From a virus: DNA of 28,619 bases. Where the stretch lies: positions 1 to 28,619 of IMG/VR virus record IMGVR_UViG_3300031957_001610. One strand, given 5' to 3'. Numbering within the stretch: the stretch's first letter is position 1; the number at the start of each line of letters is the position of its first letter. Under the pieces are notes generated by a model. The model was not told the origin of the DNA. It ran no database searches and was given only the letters and a program-made list of their open reading frames with translations. Positions 7,928-14,154 of this stretch are shown one piece after another. The position numbers and the translations under genes were made by a program.

Positions 7928-8667
7928 AGTTTGAATGTGGGGATAGGGGACATTTTATGTGCATTAAGTGCCCGAAACTTCTCAAGTGTTCTCATTCCAG
8001 GGCCTTCAGTGCCATTTTCCATGGCATCTTCAATTTGTTCGTAAGTAGCTCCGAGTTGATCTTCATCTGTTCTTCCATCATCCCACAATCCATCAGTAGG
8101 AGAAGCATTAATAATATCTTCGTTTATTCCAAGATGTTTACCAAGTTCCCATACCTCAGTCTTGTATAGATCAGCAATGGGAGCAATATCAACTCCACCA
8201 TCACCATACTTAGTGTAAAATCCTACACCATAGTCTTCAACTTTGTTTCCAGTACCAACAACAATACCATCTACAGATCCAGCAACTTGATAAAGTGTCA
8301 TCATACGCAATCTTGATCTTGTGTTTGCAAGAGCATGTGTATTTGTTCCAAAGTCTCTCATTGATTCTTTGAATTCTTTAAAAGTATCATCAAGATAAAA
8401 CTTTAGCCAAGTAACATTATCATAATTATCCATCAAATACATCGCATGAGTATCTGAAAGATGATCTTGATGCGTTGCTTGACAAATTGGCATACCCAAA
8501 ACATAAGTTGGAAGTCCAGTTTCTGCACAAAGAGTAGAGACTACAGCAGAGTCAATTCCACCAGAAATTCCAACAACTAAAGACTTTATATTGTTGTCTA
8601 TAGTGTATTTTTGGATCCAAGTAACGATGCTGGTTTCTAACTCCCAGTATTTTTCGATTCTATTCAT
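7924..8667 (-). CDS. nadE: NH3-dependent NAD+ synthetase
   Basis: 247-residue N-type ATP pyrophosphatase. The P-loop is SGGIDSA (from residue 35). NTHALANTRSRLRMMTLYQVAG, VVGTGNKVEDYGVGFYTKYGDGGVDIAPIADLYKTEVWELGKHLG and PTDGLWDDGRTDEDQLGATYEQI follow in the order of bacterial NadE. There is no glutaminase domain, so ammonia is the expected nitrogen donor. The enzyme amidates nicotinic-acid adenine dinucleotide to NAD+. It is embedded in the sugar cassette by 4-nt overlaps, two genes upstream of an NAD-using dehydrogenase. A second possible NAD-pathway protein, an NMNAT-like fold, lies far upstream at 26750-27730. Confidence 0.88.
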   Translation of the reverse strand: MNRIEKYWELETSIVTWIQKYTIDNNIKSLVVGISGGIDSAVVSTLCAETGLPTYVLGMPICQATHQDHLSDTHAMYLMDNYDNVTWLKFYLDDTFKEFKESMRDFGTNTHALANTRSRLRMMTLYQVAGSVDGIVVGTGNKVEDYGVGFYTKYGDGGVDIAPIADLYKTEVWELGKHLGINEDIINASPTDGLWDDGRTDEDQLGATYEQIEDAMENGTEGPGMRTLEKFRALNAHKMSPIPTFKL

Positions 8668-9551
8668 TGGAAATAATTTAAATAAATGAAATCTTCTGCG
8701 GTTTGAGTGTGAAGAACACGCTCATAATTGTCTTTGACTGCATCAAGATGATCATAATAATACTCTTCAGTAAGAACTTCAGAGTCAAACATTAATCCAT
8801 TTTCATCTTCTTGCATCACAATTATACCATCAATATTATAATAATTGCCGATGTCAGGAGCACCAAGATAGATGGGAATAGTTCCAGTTAGAAGACAGTC
8901 ATGAAGTTTTTCAGTAAAATATGATTCATACCTAGAGTTTTCCATAGCAAAGGAGAACATATAGTCCTTTAATGCATCTAACTTTCGTGGAATATAGTCA
9001 AATGCTTTTCCATACATATCAACTTGACCTGTATCAGCTAGTTGCTGAGCAATACCTAGACGGAACTTATGTCCATCACTCATTTCCAATCCAGAAACAC
9101 AACAAGAAACTAATTTTGATTTTTCAAAGATACCAGTCTCTTCTATAATACTTCCTTGACCAAATACAAATTTGAATTTTGGATCTAAGTCAAGGAGTTC
9201 TTTGTCATGTGTGAAAATTGCATCATATGCTTCGATGTATGGCTGTGGATTACTTTTAATCTCAGCAGCCATTGGATTATACCACCGAGGTTCAATTAAC
9301 CAAGCATATTTCTTTGCACTTACATTATCACGAAGACCCAATCTAATAAGTTGCTCAGTGTAGAAGGTCTCATCTGTACTTTCTAGATTATTGAAAGTTT
9401 TCTGAAACTGTTTCCATCCCTCATGAACCCACTCAACATGCTTCGGAAATCTATTTAAAGCTAGATATCCATTTTGAGTTCCAAGATCACATGTCCCAGT
9501 ATAACTGAAAGTGTCATCAATTAATTTAAACTGTTTCATACTTTTACCCAT
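8664..9551 (-). CDS. glycosyltransferase family 10 (fucosyltransferase-like)
   Basis: 295 residues. The family-10 C-terminal signature is plain: DYMFSFAMENSRYESYFTEKLHDCLLTGTIPIYLGAPDI (residues about 197-234), equivalent to the FxFAFENS..xDYVTEKL....G.VPVYxGxP block that binds GDP-fucose in alpha-1,3-fucosyltransferases. The N-terminal half (WLIEPRWYNPM, YDAIFTHDKELL) fits the acceptor domain. The ATG at 9551 overlaps the upstream gene by 8 nt; a second ATG at 9539 is possible. Known members use GDP-L-fucose. Next to a GDP-mannose epimerase-like gene, a related GDP-hexose donor is plausible. Confidence 0.82.
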   Translation of the reverse strand: MGKSMKQFKLIDDTFSYTGTCDLGTQNGYLALNRFPKHVEWVHEGWKQFQKTFNNLESTDETFYTEQLIRLGLRDNVSAKKYAWLIEPRWYNPMAAEIKSNPQPYIEAYDAIFTHDKELLDLDPKFKFVFGQGSIIEETGIFEKSKLVSCCVSGLEMSDGHKFRLGIAQQLADTGQVDMYGKAFDYIPRKLDALKDYMFSFAMENSRYESYFTEKLHDCLLTGTIPIYLGAPDIGNYYNIDGIIVMQEDENGLMFDSEVLTEEYYYDHLDAVKDNYERVLHTQTAEDFIYLNYFQ

Positions 9552-10215
9552 TTGATGTTTCTATTTTTTCAAAAAATGCATCTCCCCAACTACCATCTCC
9601 ACTGACAGCTGGATTTCCTACATGAACAAATCCAAATTGTTTTAGATAATCATACAGATCATCAAAATAAACTCCATTCTCATAATCATGTACAGAAAAA
9701 GTGGCTTCAGCATTGATGTATTTTACTTTTTCTAAGATTTTTTTTGCTCCAGATAGAATTAATAATTCCGAACCTTGAGTATCTATATTGATAAAGTCGA
9801 TATCAAAATCCAAATTATCTCTTTCAAACAAAGTATCTACAGTAACACTTTTTAATTCTATAGTTCCTTTATAATAAGTTTTTTCATTATATTCTGCACT
9901 TTCTCTACCTGCACTACCTGAAATTTTTTTCAATATAGAAGACATACCTCTATTATCTTGATAATGATAGCGATGAAAATCTGTGTCTTCATCATCTTTA
10001 TCTGTAACTAGTTCATTAAAAAGAATACTTTCAAAAGAATATTCTCCGTTGCTAATATTATTAACTAGTTCTTTATAAATTTCTGGATCAGCTTCTATCC
10101 AAACTACCTTTTCAAATCCCCAAGAATTATATGCGGGTGCTTCTCCACCATTATAAGCTCCGATATGCAAAACATTTTTAATAGGTTTTTTATCAATAAA
10201 TTTGGAAAGTGTCAT
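9544..10215 (-). CDS. FkbM-family SAM methyltransferase
   Basis: 223 residues. KNVLHIGAYNGGEAPAYNSWGFEKVVWIEADPEIYKEL gives the SAM glycine loop and the ribose-binding acid. FDIDFINIDTQGSELLILSGAKKILEKVKYINAEATFSVH is the strongly conserved FkbM strand 4-5 region (IDTQGxELxVLxG). Unlike the tandem pair at 2898-4174 it keeps the canonical IDxQGxE motif, so it belongs to another FkbM branch. A clear Shine-Dalgarno sequence, GAGGAA, lies about 8 nt before the ATG in the 12-nt gap after the epimerase gene. Probable sugar O-methyltransferase; acceptor unknown. Confidence 0.82.
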   Translation of the reverse strand: MTLSKFIDKKPIKNVLHIGAYNGGEAPAYNSWGFEKVVWIEADPEIYKELVNNISNGEYSFESILFNELVTDKDDEDTDFHRYHYQDNRGMSSILKKISGSAGRESAEYNEKTYYKGTIELKSVTVDTLFERDNLDFDIDFINIDTQGSELLILSGAKKILEKVKYINAEATFSVHDYENGVYFDDLYDYLKQFGFVHVGNPAVSGDGSWGDAFFEKIETSNG

Positions 10216-10227
10216 TAAAAGTATTCC

Positions 10228-11274
10228 TCAGTTTAACTTGGTTTGATTGTGAATCCATTCGTATGTTTTGCGAATACCTTCTTCAAGAGTTTGTTGATAA
10301 TCCCATCCAAGTTTCTCACGAATAAGATCATTGTTTGAGTTACGTCCACGCACACCAGTTGGTGCATTCAATTTGTATAATTTTTGAACTACCTTACCAG
10401 ATACTTTAGAAGCAATATCTACAAGTTGATTGATAGTGACCATCTCCTCAGAACCAATGTTCACAGGACCCATAAAGTCACTGTCCATCAGTCTTCGAGT
10501 TGCTTCAATGCATTCGTCAATGTACAGGAAGGAACGAGTCTGTAAGCCATCTCCCCACACCTCGACAGCTCCACCTGTCTCTGGGAGGTAAGAGACTTTA
10601 CGGCAGATTGCAGCTGGTGCCTTCTCTCTTCCACCGTCCCAGGTTCCTTCAGGACCAAAGATGTTGTGGTAGCGAGCAACCCTAACAGGAATACCGTAGT
10701 TGCGATTGTAGGCAAAGTAGAGACGCTCAGAAAAGAGTTTCTCCCATCCATATTCACTATCTGGGTCAGCTGGATATGCGGATTCTTCACGGCAATCTGG
10801 GTTATCAGGATCGAGTTGATTATGCTCTGGATACATGCAAGCAGATCCAGAATAGAAAATTTTAGTTCTGTTTCCTACTGTCTCATTAAACTTACGCTGC
10901 TCATCAAGAACATTCAAGTTGATGGTGACGGAGTTGTGCATGATGTCTGCATCATTCTCACCAGTAAAAACAAAACCTGCACCACCCATATCAGCCGCAA
11001 ACTGATAGATTTCATCAAATGGTTGCATAAACTTCTCAGCAATCTGCTGATAGAAGTTTCCAAGATATCCAGAGAAACGAATGCAACGACGAACAAAATC
11101 TACATCACGCAAATCACCCTGAATAAATTCGTTTGCCTCGGTTTCAGAAAACTCAGGACGCTTAAGATCTACACCACGCACCCAGTATCCTTCGGCACGA
11201 AGTCTCTTTACCATATGGCTACCGATAAATCCACCAGCACCTAGAACTAGTGCTGTCTTCTTGTATTCAGACAT
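10228..11274 (-). CDS. gme: GDP-mannose 3',5'-epimerase-like SDR enzyme
   Basis: 348-residue extended short-chain dehydrogenase/reductase. GAGGFIGSH (from residue 12) binds NAD, and Y175-GWE-K179 is the YxxxK catalytic pair. Many stretches match plant GDP-D-mannose 3',5'-epimerase: QFAADMGGAGF, GSACMYPEHNQL (Cys146 corresponds to the catalytic Cys), HNIFGPEGTWDGGREKAPAAICRK (Lys of GREK is the second catalytic residue), EVWGDGLQTRSFLYIDEC and GVRGRNSNNDLIREKLGW. The known enzyme converts GDP-mannose to GDP-L-galactose and GDP-L-gulose. An insertion after residue 60 is the main visible difference. It is the first gene of the sugar cassette, directly behind a sigma70-like promoter at 11301-11329. 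Confidence 0.87.
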   Translation of the reverse strand: MSEYKKTALVLGAGGFIGSHMVKRLRAEGYWVRGVDLKRPEFSETEANEFIQGDLRDVDFVRRCIRFSGYLGNFYQQIAEKFMQPFDEIYQFAADMGGAGFVFTGENDADIMHNSVTINLNVLDEQRKFNETVGNRTKIFYSGSACMYPEHNQLDPDNPDCREESAYPADPDSEYGWEKLFSERLYFAYNRNYGIPVRVARYHNIFGPEGTWDGGREKAPAAICRKVSYLPETGGAVEVWGDGLQTRSFLYIDECIEATRRLMDSDFMGPVNIGSEEMVTINQLVDIASKVSGKVVQKLYKLNAPTGVRGRNSNNDLIREKLGWDYQQTLEEGIRKTYEWIHNQTKLN

Positions 11275-11300
11275 TGAATAATTTTAATTCCTTTCTATGT

Positions 11301-11329
11301 ATCATACAAAAAAAACCGCTTGTTGTCAA
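11301..11329 (-). promoter_or_regulatory. sigma70-like promoter embedded in a terminator, drives the sugar cassette
   Basis: On the minus strand TTGACA (11329-11324), a spacer of exactly 17 nt, and TATGAT (11306-11301). The -35 hexamer lies in the loop and stem of the terminator hairpin at 11308-11335, and the spacer contains the terminator's 3' arm and T-run. The -10 box is 26 nt upstream of the epimerase ATG, leaving room for a short leader with AAGGAA. One mismatch from consensus in twelve positions. Confidence 0.7.
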
Positions 11330-11335
11330 GCGGTT
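11308..11335 (-). terminator. intrinsic terminator after the 77-aa gene
   Basis: On the minus strand AACCGCTTG, loop ACAA, CAAGCGGTT, then six more T residues: a perfect 9-bp stem with a U-tract. The TGA stop of the gene at 11326-11559 sits inside the hairpin (11328-11326), so the gene's last codons form the 5' arm. It closes a two-gene unit that begins at the promoter at 11797-11825. Confidence 0.85.
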
Positions 11336-11559
11336 ACACGATCTTTTCTGTATGCAGGCACGCCATCTGGATCTAACCAGCAAGTGTAATCATGATCTTC
11401 CATAGCAGTGAGTAGCTGCATTTGGTTATCGCATAGATACATGTCTTTGTATCTACCTGTGTAGGAATCAATCTTTTGGATCCTACAATCGGGGGACCCG
11501 TTTTCTAGAGTCCCCACTTCAACATAACGATAAGGAAAACGTTCAAGAAGAATATTCAT
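11326..11559 (-). CDS. hypothetical protein, 77 aa
   Basis: A soluble, mixed-charge protein (MNILLERFPYRYVEVG..., ending KDRVTA) with two Cys, no membrane segment and no motif I recognise. WLDPDGVPAYRKD near the C-terminus looks like a beta-hairpin. The ATG overlaps the upstream gene by 4 nt. It is the second gene of a small unit bounded by a sigma70-like promoter and an intrinsic terminator, an arrangement that fits an early-expressed accessory gene. Function unknown. Confidence 0.72.
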   Translation of the reverse strand: MNILLERFPYRYVEVGTLENGSPDCRIQKIDSYTGRYKDMYLCDNQMQLLTAMEDHDYTCWLDPDGVPAYRKDRVTA

Positions 11560-11774
11560 TTACTCATTGGTTCAAGTTCTACAGAGAGAGTATTCATAAT
11601 AATTTCATAATCTGCCCACGGTTCTCCATCTAAAGAAGCACCGTATTCATTTTGCACATAACGAACTAATTTTTTATAGAGTTTTGGATTTTTAACATCC
11701 AATAAAAAATCTCCATTGAAGGCCGCTTGGATTACTCCAAGATCTTTTTCCTTAAAACGTTCAGTGAGAGACAT
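11556..11774 (-). CDS. hypothetical protein, 72 aa
   Basis: Starts MSLTERFKEKDLGVIQAAFNG. Mostly helical and acidic, with KLYKKLVRYVQNEYGASLDGEPWADYEIIMNTLSVEL. No known motif. It is the first gene behind the sigma70-like promoter at 11797-11825 and is coupled to the next gene by a 4-nt overlap. Function unknown; small size and an early-type promoter are features seen in phage host-takeover genes, but nothing in the protein itself shows such a role. Confidence 0.7.
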   Translation of the reverse strand: MSLTERFKEKDLGVIQAAFNGDFLLDVKNPKLYKKLVRYVQNEYGASLDGEPWADYEIIMNTLSVELEPMSK

Positions 11775-11796
11775 TGCTTTGATTGATTACCCTAGT

Positions 11797-11825
11797 AGTA
11801 TAGCACTGCTGAACTGTGGTGTCAA
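11797..11825 (-). promoter_or_regulatory. sigma70-like promoter for the 72-aa/77-aa gene pair
   Basis: Minus strand: TTGACA (11825-11820), 17-nt spacer, TATACT (11802-11797), with TG one base before the -10 box (TGC-TATACT), that is, an extended -10. It lies in the only gap between 11775 and 11842, 22 nt before the ATG at 11774. The spacer and flank contain an imperfect inverted repeat (CTGCT / AGCAG), which could be an operator, though that is only a possibility. Confidence 0.75.
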
Positions 11826-11842
11826 GCAGCTGCTAGTATATA

Positions 11843-12151
11843 TCAGGCATCTTCTCCATATTCTTCTTTGAAACGCTCGCGTTGATCTTCCATTCGTTCT
11901 TGCATTGTATTAAATCCAGACTCAAGATCTCCTAAACGTTTAGCCCATGTATCACCCCCATCGCTTCCACGCATAGGATTGATGCAGGTATCATCTCCAA
12001 GTTTATTGCAAACAAGGCCGGCAAGATCTGATTCATTTCCTTTATTTCCTGTTCCAGACCAGTAGTGCTGTCCGTTAATCCAGACAGCCGCACACTTAGG
12101 ACACTCTGCCCTGGTGAGTTTAAGATCAGAAATTTCTTTGTCTGATTCCAT
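11843..12151 (-). CDS. hypothetical protein with N-terminal Cys pair, 102 aa
   Basis: MESDKEISDLKLTRAECPKCAAVWINGQHYW has a CPKC pair like half a zinc ribbon. Two more Cys at VCNKLGDDTCINP could complete a four-Cys site. The C-terminus from about residue 70 is a charged helix, probably coiled coil (LGDLESGFNTMQERMEDQRERFKEEYGEDA). The first ATG is used; its A overlaps the upstream gene's stop. Function unknown; a small zinc-binding phage protein is a fair reading. Confidence 0.72.
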   Translation of the reverse strand: MESDKEISDLKLTRAECPKCAAVWINGQHYWSGTGNKGNESDLAGLVCNKLGDDTCINPMRGSDGGDTWAKRLGDLESGFNTMQERMEDQRERFKEEYGEDA

Positions 12152-12354
12152 TAGTCTTTTTTCCGTGATAGAAGGTCATCAAAGTCGCGTTTCATTTGTT
12201 TTTCAAGTTTTCTTTTCAAAAACCACATTCTAATTTTGACAAAAAAATAGCGCACTTGAATATCAAGATACGCTACCAAACGCATAGTATTTTCCCACCC
12301 TGCATAAGAAACACAGAATGCTAGTAAAATAACAATGACATAGAAAAGAGTCAT
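12151..12354 (-). CDS. small membrane protein, 67 aa
   Basis: A single hydrophobic segment, LFYVIVILLAFCVSYAGW (residues about 3-20), is followed by a basic amphipathic region (VKIRMWFLKRKLEKQMKRDFDDLLSRKKD). Predicted N-out/C-in anchor with a positively charged cytoplasmic tail. No family recognised. It overlaps the downstream gene by one base and starts 5 nt after the upstream stop. An inner-membrane role in lysis or superinfection exclusion is possible but not shown. Confidence 0.68.
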   Translation of the reverse strand: MTLFYVIVILLAFCVSYAGWENTMRLVAYLDIQVRYFFVKIRMWFLKRKLEKQMKRDFDDLLSRKKD

Positions 12355-12359
12355 AGTGG

Positions 12360-12560
12360 CTATTTAACAAGTTCCATGTGGGATAAATTTTCTTTCATAT
12401 TATAGTACAGTTTGTAGTTTTCTGTGACAACATAATACCCTTTTATGTTTGAACCATCACACCACCATCCATAACCTCTAACAATCTCCTGTAATCCATT
12501 GATATTAAAGGTTTTTGAGCCGTTTAGGTAAGAGTGGTAGCGTTCATCCAAGTTAATCAT
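12360..12560 (-). CDS. hypothetical protein, 66 aa
   Basis: MINLDERYHSYLNGSKTFNINGLQEIVRGYGWWCDGSNIKGYYVVTENYKLYYNMKENLSHMELVK. (Its parts: a helix, a WW/Cys turn, then two aromatic-rich strands.) No membrane segment or known motif. The ATG overlaps the upstream Cys-rich gene by 4 nt, so it is probably co-translated. Function unknown. Confidence 0.65.
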   Translation of the reverse strand: MINLDERYHSYLNGSKTFNINGLQEIVRGYGWWCDGSNIKGYYVVTENYKLYYNMKENLSHMELVK

Positions 12561-12805
12561 CGGGTTTCAAAATCGAGTTTACGAACCTTTCTTTTGCGTC
12601 GGTTCTCTTGGTATTCTAGGTCAGCATTTGATAACATGCCACCTTTCTTTAGATTCTTTTCAGAATTGGTTAATACAACTTCACTGAGATCATTGGCAGA
12701 AATTTTATCATCAATAATGGACATTTGATTCTCACATCCACAACATTGAGATTTTGATGAGCTGTATAACTCTACATTACAAATTTTGCATCTGGCGGAT
12801 AACAT
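12557..12805 (-). CDS. small zinc-ribbon-like protein, 82 aa
   Basis: The N-terminus holds CKICNVEL and CCGCENQM, giving a CxxC...CxxC arrangement over about 20 residues, as in rubredoxin-like zinc ribbons. The rest is charged and ends in a basic cluster (ENRRKRKVRKLDFETR) that could contact nucleic acid. The ATG is 2 nt from the upstream oxygenase stop. Function unknown; a transcription-related or nucleic-acid-binding role is a guess from the zinc ribbon plus basic tail. Confidence 0.7.
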   Translation of the reverse strand: MLSARCKICNVELYSSSKSQCCGCENQMSIIDDKISANDLSEVVLTNSEKNLKKGGMLSNADLEYQENRRKRKVRKLDFETR

Positions 12806-12807
12806 TT

Positions 12808-13377
12808 TTAAACGACTTTAACATTAAAAGAAATAGTAATTCTAGGATTATCTGGAGTAAGATCACTTGCTGGAACAAAATGATCTAAGTAACTTGGAAA
12901 AATTAATAAATCTCCTTCAGAAATTTTTGGTGTATACGTTGTTGGTTCTGTATGGTATGTTAGAGCTCTCAATTTTTCTATAGGATCAAAGAAAACAACT
13001 GGTTTATGTTTATCTCTGTCAAAGTTTACAAAATGAATGCAAGAAAAATGATTTTCTAATTCTCCAGTTCCTATGCTTATGTGATTGTGAATTTCTTGAA
13101 ATTCACCATTTCCATAACAGTTTAACCATATATGATTTATCTGAGTATATAGATCAGTTATATTAAAAATTTCTTCTTCATACTTGCTAATAGAATTTTT
13201 AGCAAGTGTATTATATGTTTTTGAAATATCTGAAAAAGTAGTGTAGCAATTATTAGTTCGCCAACCATTTGGTATATCAATATGGTTGGTTCTATAGAGT
13301 CTTTTTGCTTTAGTTACAACACTCTCATCAACACCTATATTTTTTTGGTAAATGTTTGTTCCAAAAATATTAGCCAT
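12808..13377 (-). CDS. 2OG-Fe(II) oxygenase-like protein (PF13759 type)
   Basis: 189 residues with the layout of the small phage/marine 2OG-Fe(II) oxygenases. H97-N-H99 in EIHNHISIGTG corresponds to the HxH/HxD metal pair, a jelly-roll follows (HFSCIHFVNFD, KPVVFFDP), then EGDLLIFPSYLDHFVPA with H166 as the third ligand, and PRITISFNVKV with R179 for 2-oxoglutarate. This family is common in cyanophages; substrates are not established. It overlaps the upstream talC gene by 8 nt. The family call is good, the activity inferred. Confidence 0.72.
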   Translation of the reverse strand: MANIFGTNIYQKNIGVDESVVTKAKRLYRTNHIDIPNGWRTNNCYTTFSDISKTYNTLAKNSISKYEEEIFNITDLYTQINHIWLNCYGNGEFQEIHNHISIGTGELENHFSCIHFVNFDRDKHKPVVFFDPIEKLRALTYHTEPTTYTPKISEGDLLIFPSYLDHFVPASDLTPDNPRITISFNVKVV

Positions 13378-14023
13378 TATTTTTTACAATTTTAGCAGCA
13401 TCACGATCAAAGATATCAAGACCAGCATCAGTCAGAATGTGATCATACATTCCTTCAAATACTTTAGGTGGCATTGTACAGATCTCAGCTCCGTTGTACC
13501 AAGAACGAATTGCACGTTGAACACTACGGATTGAAGCAGCAAGAACCTTAGTTTTCACACCGTGGACACGGTACAGTTCGGAAATAGATCGTACAACCTC
13601 CAGGCCTGCCACTGATTGATCGTCCAGTCGTCCTACAAAAGGTGAGACATAGGTTGCCCCTGCCTTTGCTGCTAGGACTGCCTGAGCAGCACAGAAGATC
13701 AATGTGACGTTGGTACGGATCTTCTCCTTAGAGAGTTCCTTACAGACCAATAGACCATCACGGGTCATAGGAAGTTTGATTGTACTTACACTACCAAACT
13801 TATCAACCAATCGGAGTGCTTCAGTCAACATAGTCTGAGCATCACCCATGACTTCCATACTGATGTCTTGCACACCAATGTCTTTGATCTCTTGATAAAC
13901 CTCTTCAGGATCAAATCCCGTCTTCATCATCAGTGATGGATTAGTTGTAACACCATCAACTAGTCCAGTCTCAAAATAATTGCGAATGAGTTCTGTGTCA
14001 GCAGTGTCAAGAAAGATTTTCAT
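13370..14023 (-). CDS. talC: transaldolase, TalC/fructose-6-phosphate aldolase-like
   Basis: 217-residue TalC-type (beta/alpha)8 enzyme. MKIFLDTADTELI opens it, DGVTTNPSLM is the N-terminal signature, and VSTIKLPMT carries the Schiff-base Lys83. The family's IRTNVTLIFCAAQAVLAAKAGATYVSPFVGRLDD and AASIRSVQRAI follow. Length is typical of the short class. Cyanophages carry this gene as an auxiliary metabolic gene thought to redirect host carbon from the Calvin cycle to the pentose phosphate pathway. The reaction is transfer of a dihydroxyacetone unit from sedoheptulose-7-phosphate or fructose-6-phosphate. It lies directly downstream of the tRNA cluster, with a possible weak -10 box (TATACT) in the gap. 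Confidence 0.93.
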   Translation of the reverse strand: MKIFLDTADTELIRNYFETGLVDGVTTNPSLMMKTGFDPEEVYQEIKDIGVQDISMEVMGDAQTMLTEALRLVDKFGSVSTIKLPMTRDGLLVCKELSKEKIRTNVTLIFCAAQAVLAAKAGATYVSPFVGRLDDQSVAGLEVVRSISELYRVHGVKTKVLAASIRSVQRAIRSWYNGAEICTMPPKVFEGMYDHILTDAGLDIFDRDAAKIVKNNG

Positions 14024-14049
14024 AGCTTAGAATAGTCTATAGTATATAG

Positions 14050-14121
14050 AGCGAGATACCGGACTCGAACCGGTGACATTCAGCTTGGAAGGCTGACGTT
14101 CTACCACTGAACTAATCTCGC
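14050..14121 (-). tRNA. tRNA-Gly(UCC)
   Basis: Minus-strand cloverleaf: acceptor GCGAGAT pairs with ATCTCGC, D-arm GTTC..GAAC, anticodon stem TCAGC/GCTGA with loop CTTCCAA (anticodon TCC), T-arm ACCGG TTCGAGT CCGGT, discriminator T. The CCA is not encoded. It reads GGA codons. Last of three clustered tRNAs, just upstream of talC. Confidence 0.95.
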
Positions 14122-14133
14122 TTAAAAACGAAG

Positions 14134-14154
14134 TTCCACTTGTTCAAGGTGGAA
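14134..14154 (-). other. hairpin in the spacer between tRNA-Thr and tRNA-Gly
   Basis: On the minus strand TTCCACCTTG, AA, CAAGTGGAA forms a stem with one bulge, followed by CTTCG and then five T (14128-14124). It may be a tRNA-precursor processing element or a weak terminator/attenuator between the tRNAs. The U-tract starts 5 nt after the stem, so termination would be inefficient. Confidence 0.4.

Noticed and set aside
14030-14050. TATACT before talC as a promoter
   Set aside because: A -10-like box exists, but the hexamer 17 nt upstream (TTCGAG, inside tRNA-Gly) matches the -35 at only two positions. talC is more simply read from the tRNA promoter.
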